Notes: generated by a model from the sequence alone, not told the origin. Positions 33,102-42,018 are shown, numbered from the stretch's first letter. The stretch: 64,000 nt of DNA from JAQVWU01 sp964628455 (GCA_964628455.1 CAZVPD010000003.1:31295-95294); one strand, 5' to 3'. Numbers and translations are program-made.

Positions 33102-34562
33102 ATGAACAAAAGACGGCATATGCTATTGATTCTGTCTGTTTTATTTATTCTTTCCTCTCTATCCTCTCTTTCGGCCTGCGCGCAGAACACCGGTGTCGAT
33201 ACCGCCGGAACTTCCGGGGCGGTTGTCACACAGCCCGCAGAAAAAGACAAACTGGGCTACCTGCCCGAGGCGGATTATGAGGGTTACGAATTCCGTATGC
33301 TCATACGCAACGCCGAACGCTGGATAAATGACATGGTTGTCGAAACCGAAACAGGGGATGTGGTGGACGATGCGCTGTACCGCCGCAATCAGACAGTCTC
33401 CGAACGGTACAATGTCCTTTTTAAACTGATAAAGAGTTCGAATGATAACTACGAAACCGATGCGGTAGAAACCATTATCGCAAACGACGACGCATACGAT
33501 TTAATCGTTCCTCATCCCCGTGCGTCGTTTGTATATGCAAACCAGGGCCTTTTCATGGACTGGAATACCGATCTGCCGAACATTAATCTTGATAATCCCT
33601 GGTGGGACCGGGATGCCCGCGCTAATTTCTCCATAAACCGCCGCTTATATGTGATGGTGGGTGACATCAGTTATCAATGTATGGGCGCGTGTGACGTTAT
33701 GCTGTTCAACAAAGCCCTCTTTGACAAATATAACCTCCCCTATCCTTATGAAAGCGTAAACTCAAACACATGGACTTTCGATACGTTTGAGAAGTATCTC
33801 CTGCTTGCCTCAAGTGATCTGAACGGAGACGGCGAATATTCCGAAAGCGACGATCAGTTCGGATATGTCACCCAATACTGGGTCGGGCCGATCGAGGCGC
33901 TTTATGTTGCAGGTCAGCGGATTCTGCAAAAGGACGAAAACGATATCCCTTATATCAGCCTGTATAACGAAACAACGCTGAACGTTTTTAACTGGTATTA
34001 CGGAATTCTCGACAGCGACGCCGGTTATGTCCAGACCACCGGTCATTCATGGGACGGCGGATTCCTTTCGATATTCAGCGAAGGGCGCTCTATGTTCATT
34101 GACATGAATATGGACGATGTCATCACCATGCGCACCATGGACGCCGATTTCGGGATCATTCCATGGCCTAAATACGACGAAAGTTCGGAATTCTGCACCA
34201 ATGTAGACGCCGGAACCAACTTATTCGGTGTTCCCGTAACAAATCCGGATCCGTCCCGCACCGGTCATATACTCGAATCCCTGTGTGTGCTGGGCAGCGA
34301 AACGGTCATACCCGCCTATTATGAAATTGCGCTGCAAACCAAATTCGCCCGTGATGAGGACTCTGCCGCGATGCTGGACATCATTAAGCAAAGCCGTGTG
34401 TTTGATCTCGGTTACTATAACAACAATCTGGTCGGGGTATTTGCCAACCAGTTTGCGGCTTTCGCCGCCACCGACGACCGTGATTTTACCTCGTGGTACG
34501 AAAAAAATCTTAAATCCGCGCAGGCAAGCCTTGATGAATTAATCGCAGTGTATACGCAATGA
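33102..34562 (+). CDS. Solute-binding-type lipoprotein
   Basis: A 486-residue lipoprotein, signal peptide with lipobox SLSAC (Cys26). It shares the scaffold of the other three paralogues in the window: LPEADYEGYEFRM, DDALYRRNQTVSERY, NPWWDRDARANF, the calcium-type loop SDLNGDGEYSESDD and GIIPWPKYDES. It directly follows the AraC regulator and precedes an oxidoreductase and the glycyl radical enzyme, so it probably binds the operon's substrate at the cell surface. No permease or ATPase of an ABC importer is encoded in the operon. The AGGAGG site is strong. Confidence 0.82.
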   Translation: MNKRRHMLLILSVLFILSSLSSLSACAQNTGVDTAGTSGAVVTQPAEKDKLGYLPEADYEGYEFRMLIRNAERWINDMVVETETGDVVDDALYRRNQTVSERYNVLFKLIKSSNDNYETDAVETIIANDDAYDLIVPHPRASFVYANQGLFMDWNTDLPNINLDNPWWDRDARANFSINRRLYVMVGDISYQCMGACDVMLFNKALFDKYNLPYPYESVNSNTWTFDTFEKYLLLASSDLNGDGEYSESDDQFGYVTQYWVGPIEALYVAGQRILQKDENDIPYISLYNETTLNVFNWYYGILDSDAGYVQTTGHSWDGGFLSIFSEGRSMFIDMNMDDVITMRTMDADFGIIPWPKYDESSEFCTNVDAGTNLFGVPVTNPDPSRTGHILESLCVLGSETVIPAYYEIALQTKFARDEDSAAMLDIIKQSRVFDLGYYNNNLVGVFANQFAAFAATDDRDFTSWYEKNLKSAQASLDELIAVYTQ

Positions 34563-34610
34563 ATTTATACCGGACAAATAATTTTTATATAAATATAAAG
34601 GAGAACCACA

Positions 34611-35690
34611 ATGAATAAACCATTAAAAGTCGGCGTCGTCGGAATGGGCGGAATCGGCAATACACATGCGGCCTGTCATCAGAGCGATGAACTGGCGCAG
34701 CTTGTTGCGGTATGCGACTGGGTCAAAGAAAAAGCCGACGCTGCCGCGGAAAAATACGGCGTTCCCGCATACTATGACCTGAAAGAGATGATTAAAGCTC
34801 ATCCGGAACTTGACATTGTCGACGTAACCACATCCGGTTATGAAAACGGCAGCTGGCACTATGTGCCGGCTATGGTCGCCCTTGACGCCGGCAAGAATGT
34901 ACTCGTTGAAAAGCCGATTTCCAACCGTATCGAAGAGGCCCGCGAAATGGTAGACTTCGCTGCCTCGAAAAACCTGTATCTCGGCTGCAACCTCAACCAC
35001 TATTTTTCTCAGCCGGCGGAGCGCGCGCGTGAACTGATGAACAAGGACGGAATCGGCCAGCAGATTTACTGTATCAATAAGGTCGGATTCGACGGTTCTT
35101 CGGCCGGTTACGGCGGAAAAGGCGGTCCCCGCTGGAATATGCCTTATTCACATGCAAAAGCTTTCCTGACACATCCTTTTTCGGTTATGCGTTATTTCTG
35201 CGGCAACGTTACCCATGTTCAGGCGTTCATGGACAAGCCCGGCGTACGCTCTTCAGCGGAGGACCTTATGCTGTCCGTTCAGAGCATTCATATGCGTTTT
35301 GAAAACGGATGTATCGGCTATCTGATTTCCCAGCGCGGCGACGCAATGTTCGGCCTGGGCGGCTGGTGGTCCTTCGAACTCGCCGGCACAAAGGGAACCT
35401 TTGTCATTGAAAACTGTGTCGAGAAACTAACCTATTACAAACAGGGCCAGGCTCCCGATGTTTATGACACCGGCGTTAAAGACTTCGGCGCAACTTTCCC
35501 GAAGAGAATTCATGCCTACCTCGAGGACCTTACCAATAATGTTCCGCGCGAACACCTTCGTTCAAGCGGCCGTGACGCGCTTGCTACCATGGAATATATT
35601 TTTGCAGCCATCGAATCGTATGAAAACGGCGGAGCTCTCGTCCGTCCGCATGCGCTTCCCCCGATTCACGGCGCATTGGGTCACGTATAA
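34611..35690 (+). CDS. Gfo/Idh/MocA family oxidoreductase
   Basis: A 359-residue protein with Rossmann motif KVGVVGMGGIGNTHAA (residues 6-21), LVEKPISNRIEEAREM near residues 101-116 and CNLNHYFSQPAER. It is most like the 31159 protein, sharing the NTHA opening, EKPIS and an N-H-x-F motif after the catalytic lysine. Near residue 185 HAKAFLTHPFSVMRYFCG occupies the usual DxGxH position. It lies between the lipoprotein gene and the glycyl radical activase gene. The four oxidoreductases of this operon fall into two pairs by motif, which suggests at least two different oxidation or reduction steps. GGAGAA precedes the ATG. Confidence 0.9.
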   Translation: MNKPLKVGVVGMGGIGNTHAACHQSDELAQLVAVCDWVKEKADAAAEKYGVPAYYDLKEMIKAHPELDIVDVTTSGYENGSWHYVPAMVALDAGKNVLVEKPISNRIEEAREMVDFAASKNLYLGCNLNHYFSQPAERARELMNKDGIGQQIYCINKVGFDGSSAGYGGKGGPRWNMPYSHAKAFLTHPFSVMRYFCGNVTHVQAFMDKPGVRSSAEDLMLSVQSIHMRFENGCIGYLISQRGDAMFGLGGWWSFELAGTKGTFVIENCVEKLTYYKQGQAPDVYDTGVKDFGATFPKRIHAYLEDLTNNVPREHLRSSGRDALATMEYIFAAIESYENGGALVRPHALPPIHGALGHV

Positions 35691-35825
35691 TTTCATCGTC
35701 TGCTTCTGCTCCTTGGGTGCCGCCTTTGTTATCACAGTGACAGAGGCGGCATTCTTTAAAAATTTTCTGCAGGAAGGGTTCCGGTATGCAAATGCCGGCG
35801 GACTCTCAGGAAGGATCGTGTATTC

Positions 35826-36722
35826 TTGAACCGGGGCATCATTTTTAATATTCAACGATTTTCTGTCTATGACGGACCCGGAATCCGTACATCGGTATTT
35901 TTTAAGGGCTGCAATCTTGCCTGCCTTTGGTGTCACAATCCCGAATCCATAAGTCCGGATCCCGTATTGGAATACTATCCCGAACGCTGCATCGGATGCG
36001 GCAGGTGCTTTGCGGTTTGCCCGGCCGGCGCGCACAAAACGGATGAAAACAACTTCCACATTCTGGACAGAAGTCTTTGCGGCAGCTGCATGCTCTGTGC
36101 GGATACCTGCTTTGCCGAAGCACTGGTCCCCGCGGGTCAGTCCATGACCGCGGACGAACTGACGGAAGCGGTCATGACCGACATACCCTATTATGAGCGC
36201 AGCGGCGGAGGTGTCACCTTTACCGGCGGCGAGTGCATGCTGCAGCCTGCTTTTTTATCGGAAGTCATGAGAAACCTCAAAGCGAAAAAAGTGCATACGG
36301 CTCTGGATACGGCGGGCAATGTGCCCCGGGAATGGTTCGAGTCCGTTTTGCCTCTGACCGACCTGTTTCTCTATGACGTCAAAGCCGTCCGTCCTTCGGT
36401 ACACAAAAGATGGACGGGGGTGTCCAACGAACGTATTCTTGAAAATCTGTTTTATTTGATAAAGCAAAAGCAAAGGATCTGGATCCGGATCCCCTATATT
36501 CCCGGCTGCAACGATAAGGAAATGCCCCTGCTGGCCGACCTTATCGCCCCTCTTGACGTTGAAAGGGTGGAAATTATGCCCTACCATAAGCTGGGAGAAG
36601 GAAAATACGCGGCCCTCGGTCTGCAAACAAACGGATTCAGCTTTACCGTTCCTTCCGAAGGCGAAATACAAAGCGCCGTTGACCTGTTCAGAGAAAAAAA
36701 TATCCCGGCTTACCGGTCCTGA
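35826..36722 (+). CDS. Glycyl radical enzyme activase (radical SAM)
   Basis: A 298-residue radical SAM protein of the PflA type that installs the glycyl radical on its partner enzyme under anaerobic conditions. The N-terminus IIFNIQRFSVYDGPGIRT is family-typical; the radical SAM cluster cysteines are Cys29, Cys33 and Cys36 in KGCNLACLWCHNP. Two ferredoxin-type clusters follow, CIGCGRCFAVCPAGA and CGSCMLCADTC, as in the activases of non-PFL glycyl radical enzymes. TFTGGECMLQP is the SAM-binding GGE region. The start is a TTG at 35826 behind AGGAAGG, with no in-frame ATG that fits. It is followed 14 bp later by its target gene. Confidence 0.93.
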   Translation: MNRGIIFNIQRFSVYDGPGIRTSVFFKGCNLACLWCHNPESISPDPVLEYYPERCIGCGRCFAVCPAGAHKTDENNFHILDRSLCGSCMLCADTCFAEALVPAGQSMTADELTEAVMTDIPYYERSGGGVTFTGGECMLQPAFLSEVMRNLKAKKVHTALDTAGNVPREWFESVLPLTDLFLYDVKAVRPSVHKRWTGVSNERILENLFYLIKQKQRIWIRIPYIPGCNDKEMPLLADLIAPLDVERVEIMPYHKLGEGKYAALGLQTNGFSFTVPSEGEIQSAVDLFREKNIPAYRS

Positions 36723-36736
36723 AAGGAGTTGTCGTC

Positions 36737-38935
36737 ATGCTGCAAATTGCCGAACCTGTTCTCAACGAGGAAAAAGTGTTCCTTAAACCGCTCATACACC
36801 GGCGCATCGCCGCGCTGCACAGGGATAAACGGGCGATGAATGATATAAAGATGAAAACCATAGGAACAATGGACTTTGATGACTGGGGTTTCGTTTGCTA
36901 TCCTGATTTTAAATTTGAAGCTCCCTCCGACCGCAAGGACGGGATCATCTGCGGTTATGTACCGATCGGACGCACGCTGCGCAAATTTTTCAATGAGATT
37001 CCGGTATATATCAATAAAAACAGCGCTCTCGGCGGAGCCTGGGTCGGGAGCATCACCAATTATGTCCACATACGGATGGCTCCCGAGGACTACCCCTCGG
37101 ATTTGGCCGAAGTGTGGAAAAAATACGCCACCTCCCCGGGATTCGGCGGCATGAACCACTGTGCCGGAGACATCACCCTAGGCCTTGAACTGGGCTGGGG
37201 CGGCCTGCTTAAAAAGATACGTTATTACCGCGCTTTCAATCATCCCGCGGACACCGCTTTCTATGACGGAGAAGAAATGGTCGTTCTGGGCATGCAGGAA
37301 TATATTGCCCGTCTGGCTGCCGAAGCGCGCACTATGGCGGAAAACGAAAGCGTTCTCTGCGACAGGGAAAATCTTCTGGAAATTGCCCGCATCAATGAAT
37401 GGCTGACGGAGAATCCGCCCCGCACCCTCAGGGAAGCCTGCCAGTTTATCGCCCATTTTCAGACGCTGGACCGAACCTATTTTCTGGGCGGCGCACTGGA
37501 CCAGCTGGACGAGGTTCTTCGCCCTTATTATGAAAAAGACGTATCGGACGGAATACTCACCGACGACGAGGCCGTCTGGTATATAGCCGGAGTGTTTTAC
37601 AACGATACCCACTACTCCCAGATCGCCGGACTTATTCCGGACGGAAGCCGCGATATGACCAGCCGCATGTCTTTTATCATACTGGATGCGATGCATGCTC
37701 TCAAAATTCCCGTCAATATCGCTCTGCGCGTATCCGACAAAGTAAATGAAACGCTTCTTCGGCGCTCACTGGAATATACCATGGAAGACGGCACGGGGGT
37801 GGACTATTCCCTTAATATCGGCTGCGAAGAGGGATATATGCGGAACGGTTATTCCCTGGGACTGGCCAGAAAACGGGCTAAGGTGGGCTGCAACTGGACG
37901 GCGGTGCCGGGCATCGAATATCCTCTGCAGGATGTGACGCGCTGCAACCTCGGGCATGCCTTCCATCAGGCTATGACCGATATAAGGACAGGCGAAAGGT
38001 CTCTCGAAAATCTTTTTGAACGGTTTAAACACCATACGAAGATCATCGTTGACTCCATCAAAGCCGGCTATGACAGACATTACGAAGTTGTCGGCCGCAA
38101 CACCCCCGAGGTGGTATACAATCTTTTCATGCACGGACCGGTTGAGCGGGGGCTTAACTGTTCCGAAGGCGGCGTGGATGTCATGAATTTCAACATCGAC
38201 GGCGTGGCGCTGGCTACCGTCGCGGATTCGTTTGCCGCGATCGAACAGCGTATTGTCCTCGAAAAGCGGATCACCTGGGATGAACTCTTCGATGTGCTCG
38301 ATAATAATTATGAAGGACATGAGGATATACGGCTGATGCTGAGCAATATCCGGCGCTTCGGTTCACCCCATTCAGCCGCGGAAAAATGGGCGCTTATGAT
38401 CCGTGACCATTACGTTTGGTGCTGCAGGCATATGGGTACTCCGAAATACAACTTCCCTGTCATACCGGGTATGTTTTCTCACGGGACCGTCATCGGTCTC
38501 GGACGGCAGCTGCCCGCCACCCCCAACGGCCGGAAAAATTTCGAGCCCATTTCTCACTCCAACGAACCCGACCCCGGTTTTGCACGCGGACTCGATACTT
38601 TCTCCCCCTCGCTCAAAGCCACAGCCGTCGCAAAAGCCTCTCCCATGCACGGCAATTCGGCGCCGCTTCATTTGGATATCGACACGGATATGCTGGAAAA
38701 ATCCGGCGGTATCGACGCGCTTACAGCTCTGATCCACACGCACAACCATATGGGGGGCACGCTGATCAATCTCAACTGTCTTACCGAAAAAATGCTGCTT
38801 GAAGCCCATGAGGACCCCTCGTCTCATCCTGACCTTCTTGTAAGGGTGACCGGTTATTCCGCTTTCTTTGCTTCCCTTTCAAAGGAATACCGTCAGCAGA
38901 TTATCGACCGCTTCCTGTCCAGACGTATAAACTGA
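36737..38935 (+). CDS. Glycyl radical enzyme, uncharacterised subgroup
   Basis: A 732-residue member of the pyruvate formate-lyase/glycyl radical superfamily. The radical Gly706 lies in RVTGYSAFF, and the thiyl-radical cysteine should be Cys385 in KVGCNWTAVPGIEYPLQDV. Where dehydratases and decarboxylases have GCVE, this enzyme has GCNW, so the catalytic glutamate after the cysteine is missing. It also lacks the two adjacent cysteines of true pyruvate formate-lyase. It is therefore neither a PFL nor a typical diol dehydratase. Its operon suggests a sugar-derived substrate. The GGAG site is strong. The reaction (C-C, C-O or C-N cleavage) cannot be predicted. Confidence 0.85.
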   Translation: MLQIAEPVLNEEKVFLKPLIHRRIAALHRDKRAMNDIKMKTIGTMDFDDWGFVCYPDFKFEAPSDRKDGIICGYVPIGRTLRKFFNEIPVYINKNSALGGAWVGSITNYVHIRMAPEDYPSDLAEVWKKYATSPGFGGMNHCAGDITLGLELGWGGLLKKIRYYRAFNHPADTAFYDGEEMVVLGMQEYIARLAAEARTMAENESVLCDRENLLEIARINEWLTENPPRTLREACQFIAHFQTLDRTYFLGGALDQLDEVLRPYYEKDVSDGILTDDEAVWYIAGVFYNDTHYSQIAGLIPDGSRDMTSRMSFIILDAMHALKIPVNIALRVSDKVNETLLRRSLEYTMEDGTGVDYSLNIGCEEGYMRNGYSLGLARKRAKVGCNWTAVPGIEYPLQDVTRCNLGHAFHQAMTDIRTGERSLENLFERFKHHTKIIVDSIKAGYDRHYEVVGRNTPEVVYNLFMHGPVERGLNCSEGGVDVMNFNIDGVALATVADSFAAIEQRIVLEKRITWDELFDVLDNNYEGHEDIRLMLSNIRRFGSPHSAAEKWALMIRDHYVWCCRHMGTPKYNFPVIPGMFSHGTVIGLGRQLPATPNGRKNFEPISHSNEPDPGFARGLDTFSPSLKATAVAKASPMHGNSAPLHLDIDTDMLEKSGGIDALTALIHTHNHMGGTLINLNCLTEKMLLEAHEDPSSHPDLLVRVTGYSAFFASLSKEYRQQIIDRFLSRRIN

Positions 38936-39006
38936 ACGGGAAAAAGCCGGCAGATTTTTGTATAAATTATACAACTTCACCGTCTGTATTTTATAGACTT
39001 TATCTA

Positions 39007-39035
39007 TTGCAATATGAACTTTTTCATGCTATACT
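39007..39035 (+). promoter_or_regulatory. Promoter-like sequence upstream of a short transcript
   Basis: TTGCAA (39007-39012), 17-bp spacer, TATACT (39030-39035), about 70 bp after the glycyl radical enzyme stop codon. No convincing gene follows, only the terminator at 39102-39127, so a transcript from here would be about 85 nt. Confidence 0.35.
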
Positions 39036-39101
39036 GTTTAAAATACTGAATTGTTTTTTAATATTCCGGATGGAATCAAAACCAGTCCTCCCATATAAAG
39101 G

Positions 39102-39127
39102 GTCGCGGCAACAGCTGCGGCTTTTTT
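39102..39127 (+). terminator. Intrinsic terminator of the glycyl radical enzyme operon
   Basis: GTCGCGGC (39102-39109) pairs with GCTGCGGC (39114-39121), including two G-T pairs, around a 4-base loop and is followed by six T. Confidence 0.7.
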
Positions 39128-39154
39128 GCATTACCGCTTTTTCGGCTGCGGCCG

Positions 39155-39197
39155 AAAGAAAGACGCCCTTTCGCCGGAGACCGGGAAAGGCGCGTCT
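39155..39197 (-). terminator. Intrinsic terminator of the DUF4965 gene
   Basis: On the minus strand GACGCGCCTTTC pairs with GAAAGGGCGTC with one bulge, followed by the tract TTTCTTTC. It lies just past the stop at 39214, between the convergent operons. Confidence 0.65.
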
Positions 39198-39213
39198 TGC
39201 AGTAACTTTTATT

Positions 39214-41130
39214 TTATTGCAGGCTCCTGCTTTTAATACCCGGCGTCAATGACTTCATTTTTCCGGTATATTCGAGCAGTTTGATAAACAGCCCTCCCTG
39301 TACGGTACGGTGACGGAATCCTGTCATATCGCCTGTAACCGTATCATACCAGTCCGTCATCGGAACACGCGAACGCGAATGATTATACGCTTTCCAGAGG
39401 GGTTCCGTATATCGGATAAAGGTATCGCGGGAAGAGGACAATGCTGCCGTCCAGACCAGCCAGTCGGACTTCGTATACTGAGCGCGGTTGTCGAGGGGCA
39501 TTCCGTAGCCGTTGAAATGTCTGAAATTGGAAGCGACTTCGCTTTCAATCACCTCGCGCGGAAATAATCCGGTGCCGAACAGTTTATCCCAGACCGCGTT
39601 ATATTTCATTGAATACGTTCCCGGACGGTCAAAGGCAAGTCTGTAGCTTCCGTCGCCGTCGGACGCTTTTTTTATCCAGGTTTCCGCCATCAGACGCGCG
39701 GCTTCCATATATTTTTTCGCCTTTTCATCCTGCCCGAGCATTTCTTGGATGATCGAATACCCGGCAAGTCCCATGACTGCCTTTATGGAAAGGTTGCAAT
39801 TGTGGGCGAGATGGCCTGCGAAATCATCGGTGCAGAGCTGATTTTCCGGATCGACGCCGTGGTCAAGAAGATAATCGGCCCATGTTCCCAGTGCTCCCGT
39901 ATAGCGGGAAGCGAAATCCGCATTTCCGTCGGCGCGGCAGACCGCCGCTGCCATGACCAGCATATTCCCGCACTCTTCAACGGGCATCTGCCATTCTATA
40001 TCGGTTCCGTTTGAATAAACCTGACCGTTGAGAATCGGATATTGACCGGCATCATGCGGCGCGAATCCAAACTTCCAGACATCCGTCGAAGCGTATTTGA
40101 AAACAGGACGCATCATCCCTTTGACCAGTTCGGGGTTATAGATCAAGAACATCGGAACCGAGGGATAACTTACGTCGACTGTCGCTGCGCATCCGTTTGA
40201 AAAGCATTCTTTTGAAACAAAAAGAAGCTCTCCGTCTTTGTCTGCCGCGGTTTTATGGGCTGCCATAACCTGACGCCAGGCCAGCTCGCACAACTCGGCG
40301 TAATGTTCGCCTCCCGCACGGACCGCATCGCAGAAAAGCTGATCGGAAAACCGCCTGCAGTCCGCGTAAAGATAATCGTCATAGGCATAATAGGCATTTT
40401 CCACTGCGGCTTCGATGGTTTCACCGCTCCGGTTCCACCATGATTTGATTTTTTCTCCGAAGTATACAAGGCTGAAAAGATCGTCGTAAGCCGCAACAAA
40501 CAAAGCCGGTTTTTCCGAAATATCCGCTTCCGCCGCTATATAGGTCATTTCTTCTTTTACACTAGAAATACTGCCGCCGACCGCGATATAAAAATAACCC
40601 CAGTCGATTCGTACATCATCGCCGGAACGCCAAAGTGGTTTTTGTTCTTTATTGCCCATCCGGATGCAGGATAAACCTTTTGCCTGTCTGACCTCGGTCT
40701 CGACTTCGGACTGCCCTTTTTCATTAAGGCAAAGCTCTTCCGAAACCGCAAGCTTTACTGTCACGGTATGAGATGCCCCGTCCGCCGGTATCGCTTTTGC
40801 TCTCATATACGCTGTGGGAGACGAAAGCCTGTAAAGGTCGTGCGGAACACGCGGAGAGGTGAATGTTATTTCAAGGCGTATTTTTTCGTTTTGAAAGACA
40901 TAATACGTTGACAGGGCGTCAATATCCAGACTGACCTGACAGATAGCAGGCAGGCTGCCGACTCCCATAAAACGCAGTGTTTCACCGTCGACGGTAACCG
41001 TTCCGAGCATTGTGTTCGGTTTGCCGGTCCAGTGAACGGGAACCGAATCGGTCAGTTTATCGGTTGCAGACCAGACGGAAAAATAGGGGTCGATATTAAA
41101 AAGAGGAATGGCCGGAGCTCGCAGATTCAT
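39214..41130 (-). CDS. DUF4965/DUF5127/DUF1793 protein (GtaA-type 'glutaminase')
   Basis: A 638-residue cytoplasmic protein with the domain order of fungal GtaA-like proteins: an N-terminal beta-rich part (APAIPLFNIDPYFSVWSATD, residues 5-24, and GVGSLPA), then a central and C-terminal alpha-helical toroid with FSNGCAATVDVSYPSVPMFL, HDAGQYPILNGQVYS, MPVEECGNMLVMAAA and TDDFAGHLAHN. Bacterial members are annotated as glutaminase, but most lie in carbohydrate loci and the (alpha/alpha)6 fold with conserved acidic residues fits a glycosidase equally well. Unlike many relatives it has no signal peptide. AAGGAG precedes the ATG. It is transcribed toward the glycyl radical operon. Confidence 0.82.
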   Translation of the reverse strand: MNLRAPAIPLFNIDPYFSVWSATDKLTDSVPVHWTGKPNTMLGTVTVDGETLRFMGVGSLPAICQVSLDIDALSTYYVFQNEKIRLEITFTSPRVPHDLYRLSSPTAYMRAKAIPADGASHTVTVKLAVSEELCLNEKGQSEVETEVRQAKGLSCIRMGNKEQKPLWRSGDDVRIDWGYFYIAVGGSISSVKEEMTYIAAEADISEKPALFVAAYDDLFSLVYFGEKIKSWWNRSGETIEAAVENAYYAYDDYLYADCRRFSDQLFCDAVRAGGEHYAELCELAWRQVMAAHKTAADKDGELLFVSKECFSNGCAATVDVSYPSVPMFLIYNPELVKGMMRPVFKYASTDVWKFGFAPHDAGQYPILNGQVYSNGTDIEWQMPVEECGNMLVMAAAVCRADGNADFASRYTGALGTWADYLLDHGVDPENQLCTDDFAGHLAHNCNLSIKAVMGLAGYSIIQEMLGQDEKAKKYMEAARLMAETWIKKASDGDGSYRLAFDRPGTYSMKYNAVWDKLFGTGLFPREVIESEVASNFRHFNGYGMPLDNRAQYTKSDWLVWTAALSSSRDTFIRYTEPLWKAYNHSRSRVPMTDWYDTVTGDMTGFRHRTVQGGLFIKLLEYTGKMKSLTPGIKSRSLQ

Positions 41131-41337
41131 AATGATCTCCTTGATTTGTGGTCTGTTGATTTCCCGATTTATGGATAATCCTAAGCCGATACCGTTTGTC
41201 TCTCTTTAGGAACCGGCATGACAGAACAGGATAAGTATACCGCAGCCGTCGAATGCGGCGCTGCCGGTCTTGATCACGGAACGGAGAAGTATAACCGATG
41301 GAACGGCTGCGTTGCCGAAGAATGCCGGGGAGATTCT

Positions 41338-41478
41338 TTAAAGCACATATGAAAAATCTTCCGTATTAAATGCTGCCTCCGCACCGGAGACGGCAGGGGC
41401 AGCGTCGTCACGGCTGCAGCCGAAAAATACTGCTGTCAGCCCTAAACCCGCGGCAAAAACGGCTGCCTTTCTGCTCAT
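41338..41478 (-). CDS. Very short lipoprotein (46 residues)
   Basis: A 46-residue open frame with a complete lipoprotein signal: MSRKAAVFAAGLGLTAVFFG then Cys21, followed by SRDDAAPAVSGAEAAF and ending NTEDFSYVL. Its ATG overlaps the TGA stop of the flavin reductase gene (ATGA), a classic translational coupling arrangement, which supports real translation. The mature part would be only 26 residues. It could be a small surface lipoprotein or the remnant of a longer one; the following 200 bp show no clear continuation in any frame. No function is assigned. Confidence 0.55.
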   Translation of the reverse strand: MSRKAAVFAAGLGLTAVFFGCSRDDAAPAVSGAEAAFNTEDFSYVL

Positions 41479-41987
41479 TGCTTAACAAGAACGTCTTCAA
41501 TCGCACAGACATAAAATTTATGAAAATCACCGCCGCCGTATGTTTCTGCCGGGATAGCGGCATCGGTAAAACAGTCTTTTTTGATCCAGTCGGCATAAAT
41601 TTTTCTGCCGATCAAGACAACAGAAGCCTCCGCAAAATAAGCCGCGCCGTTTTCTTTTATGCAGGTGAGTCCCGACTCGGATATTTTATCCAGGTCACGC
41701 CCGCTTTTTGTTCCGCACAGGTTAAGTTCCTTCCTGAAGCCTTTTCCGAAGAAACTGAGCGTGATCATACCGGCGCTTTCCGCAAATTCGAATGTGTAGC
41801 GCTGCGGACGTATGACACAGCTGAAAACAGGTTTTGACCAGATATGACCGATCCCCCCCCAGCTGGCTGTCATGGTGTTGACTTTACCCTCGGGATTCAT
41901 TGCCGTAATTAATGTCCAGTCATCCGCAAAGCCGGTAAAAAAGTTTTCTTTAAGGTCAAACGCGGTAATATGCTTGAAATTTGACAT
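41475..41987 (-). CDS. Flavin reductase family protein (flavoredoxin-like)
   Basis: A 170-residue FMN-binding split-barrel protein. The visible core is DDWTLITAMNPEGKVNTMTASWGGIGHIWSKPV (in several pieces) with the flavin-contacting NTMTASW near residues 35-41, then VIRPQRYTFEF and a DLDKISESGL segment; the end is HKFYVCAIEDVLVK. It probably transfers electrons from NAD(P)H or another donor to FMN or an iron-sulfur partner. The start at 41987 follows GAGGGGG; the frame to 42032 lacks a ribosome binding site. Its stop overlaps the start of the tiny lipoprotein. It stands between the origin block and the sugar region. Confidence 0.88.
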   Translation of the reverse strand: MSNFKHITAFDLKENFFTGFADDWTLITAMNPEGKVNTMTASWGGIGHIWSKPVFSCVIRPQRYTFEFAESAGMITLSFFGKGFRKELNLCGTKSGRDLDKISESGLTCIKENGAAYFAEASVVLIGRKIYADWIKKDCFTDAAIPAETYGGGDFHKFYVCAIEDVLVKQ

Positions 41988-42018
41988 GTCGTTCCCCCTC
42001 TTCATCGTATAACACATT

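Noticed and set aside
36737..38935. Annotation of the glycyl radical enzyme as pyruvate formate-lyase
   Set aside because: The two adjacent active-site cysteines of PFL are absent, and the cysteine context GCNW does not match.
39007..39252. An 81-codon frame after the glycyl radical enzyme
   Set aside because: It runs through two terminator hairpins and into the end of the convergent DUF4965 gene.
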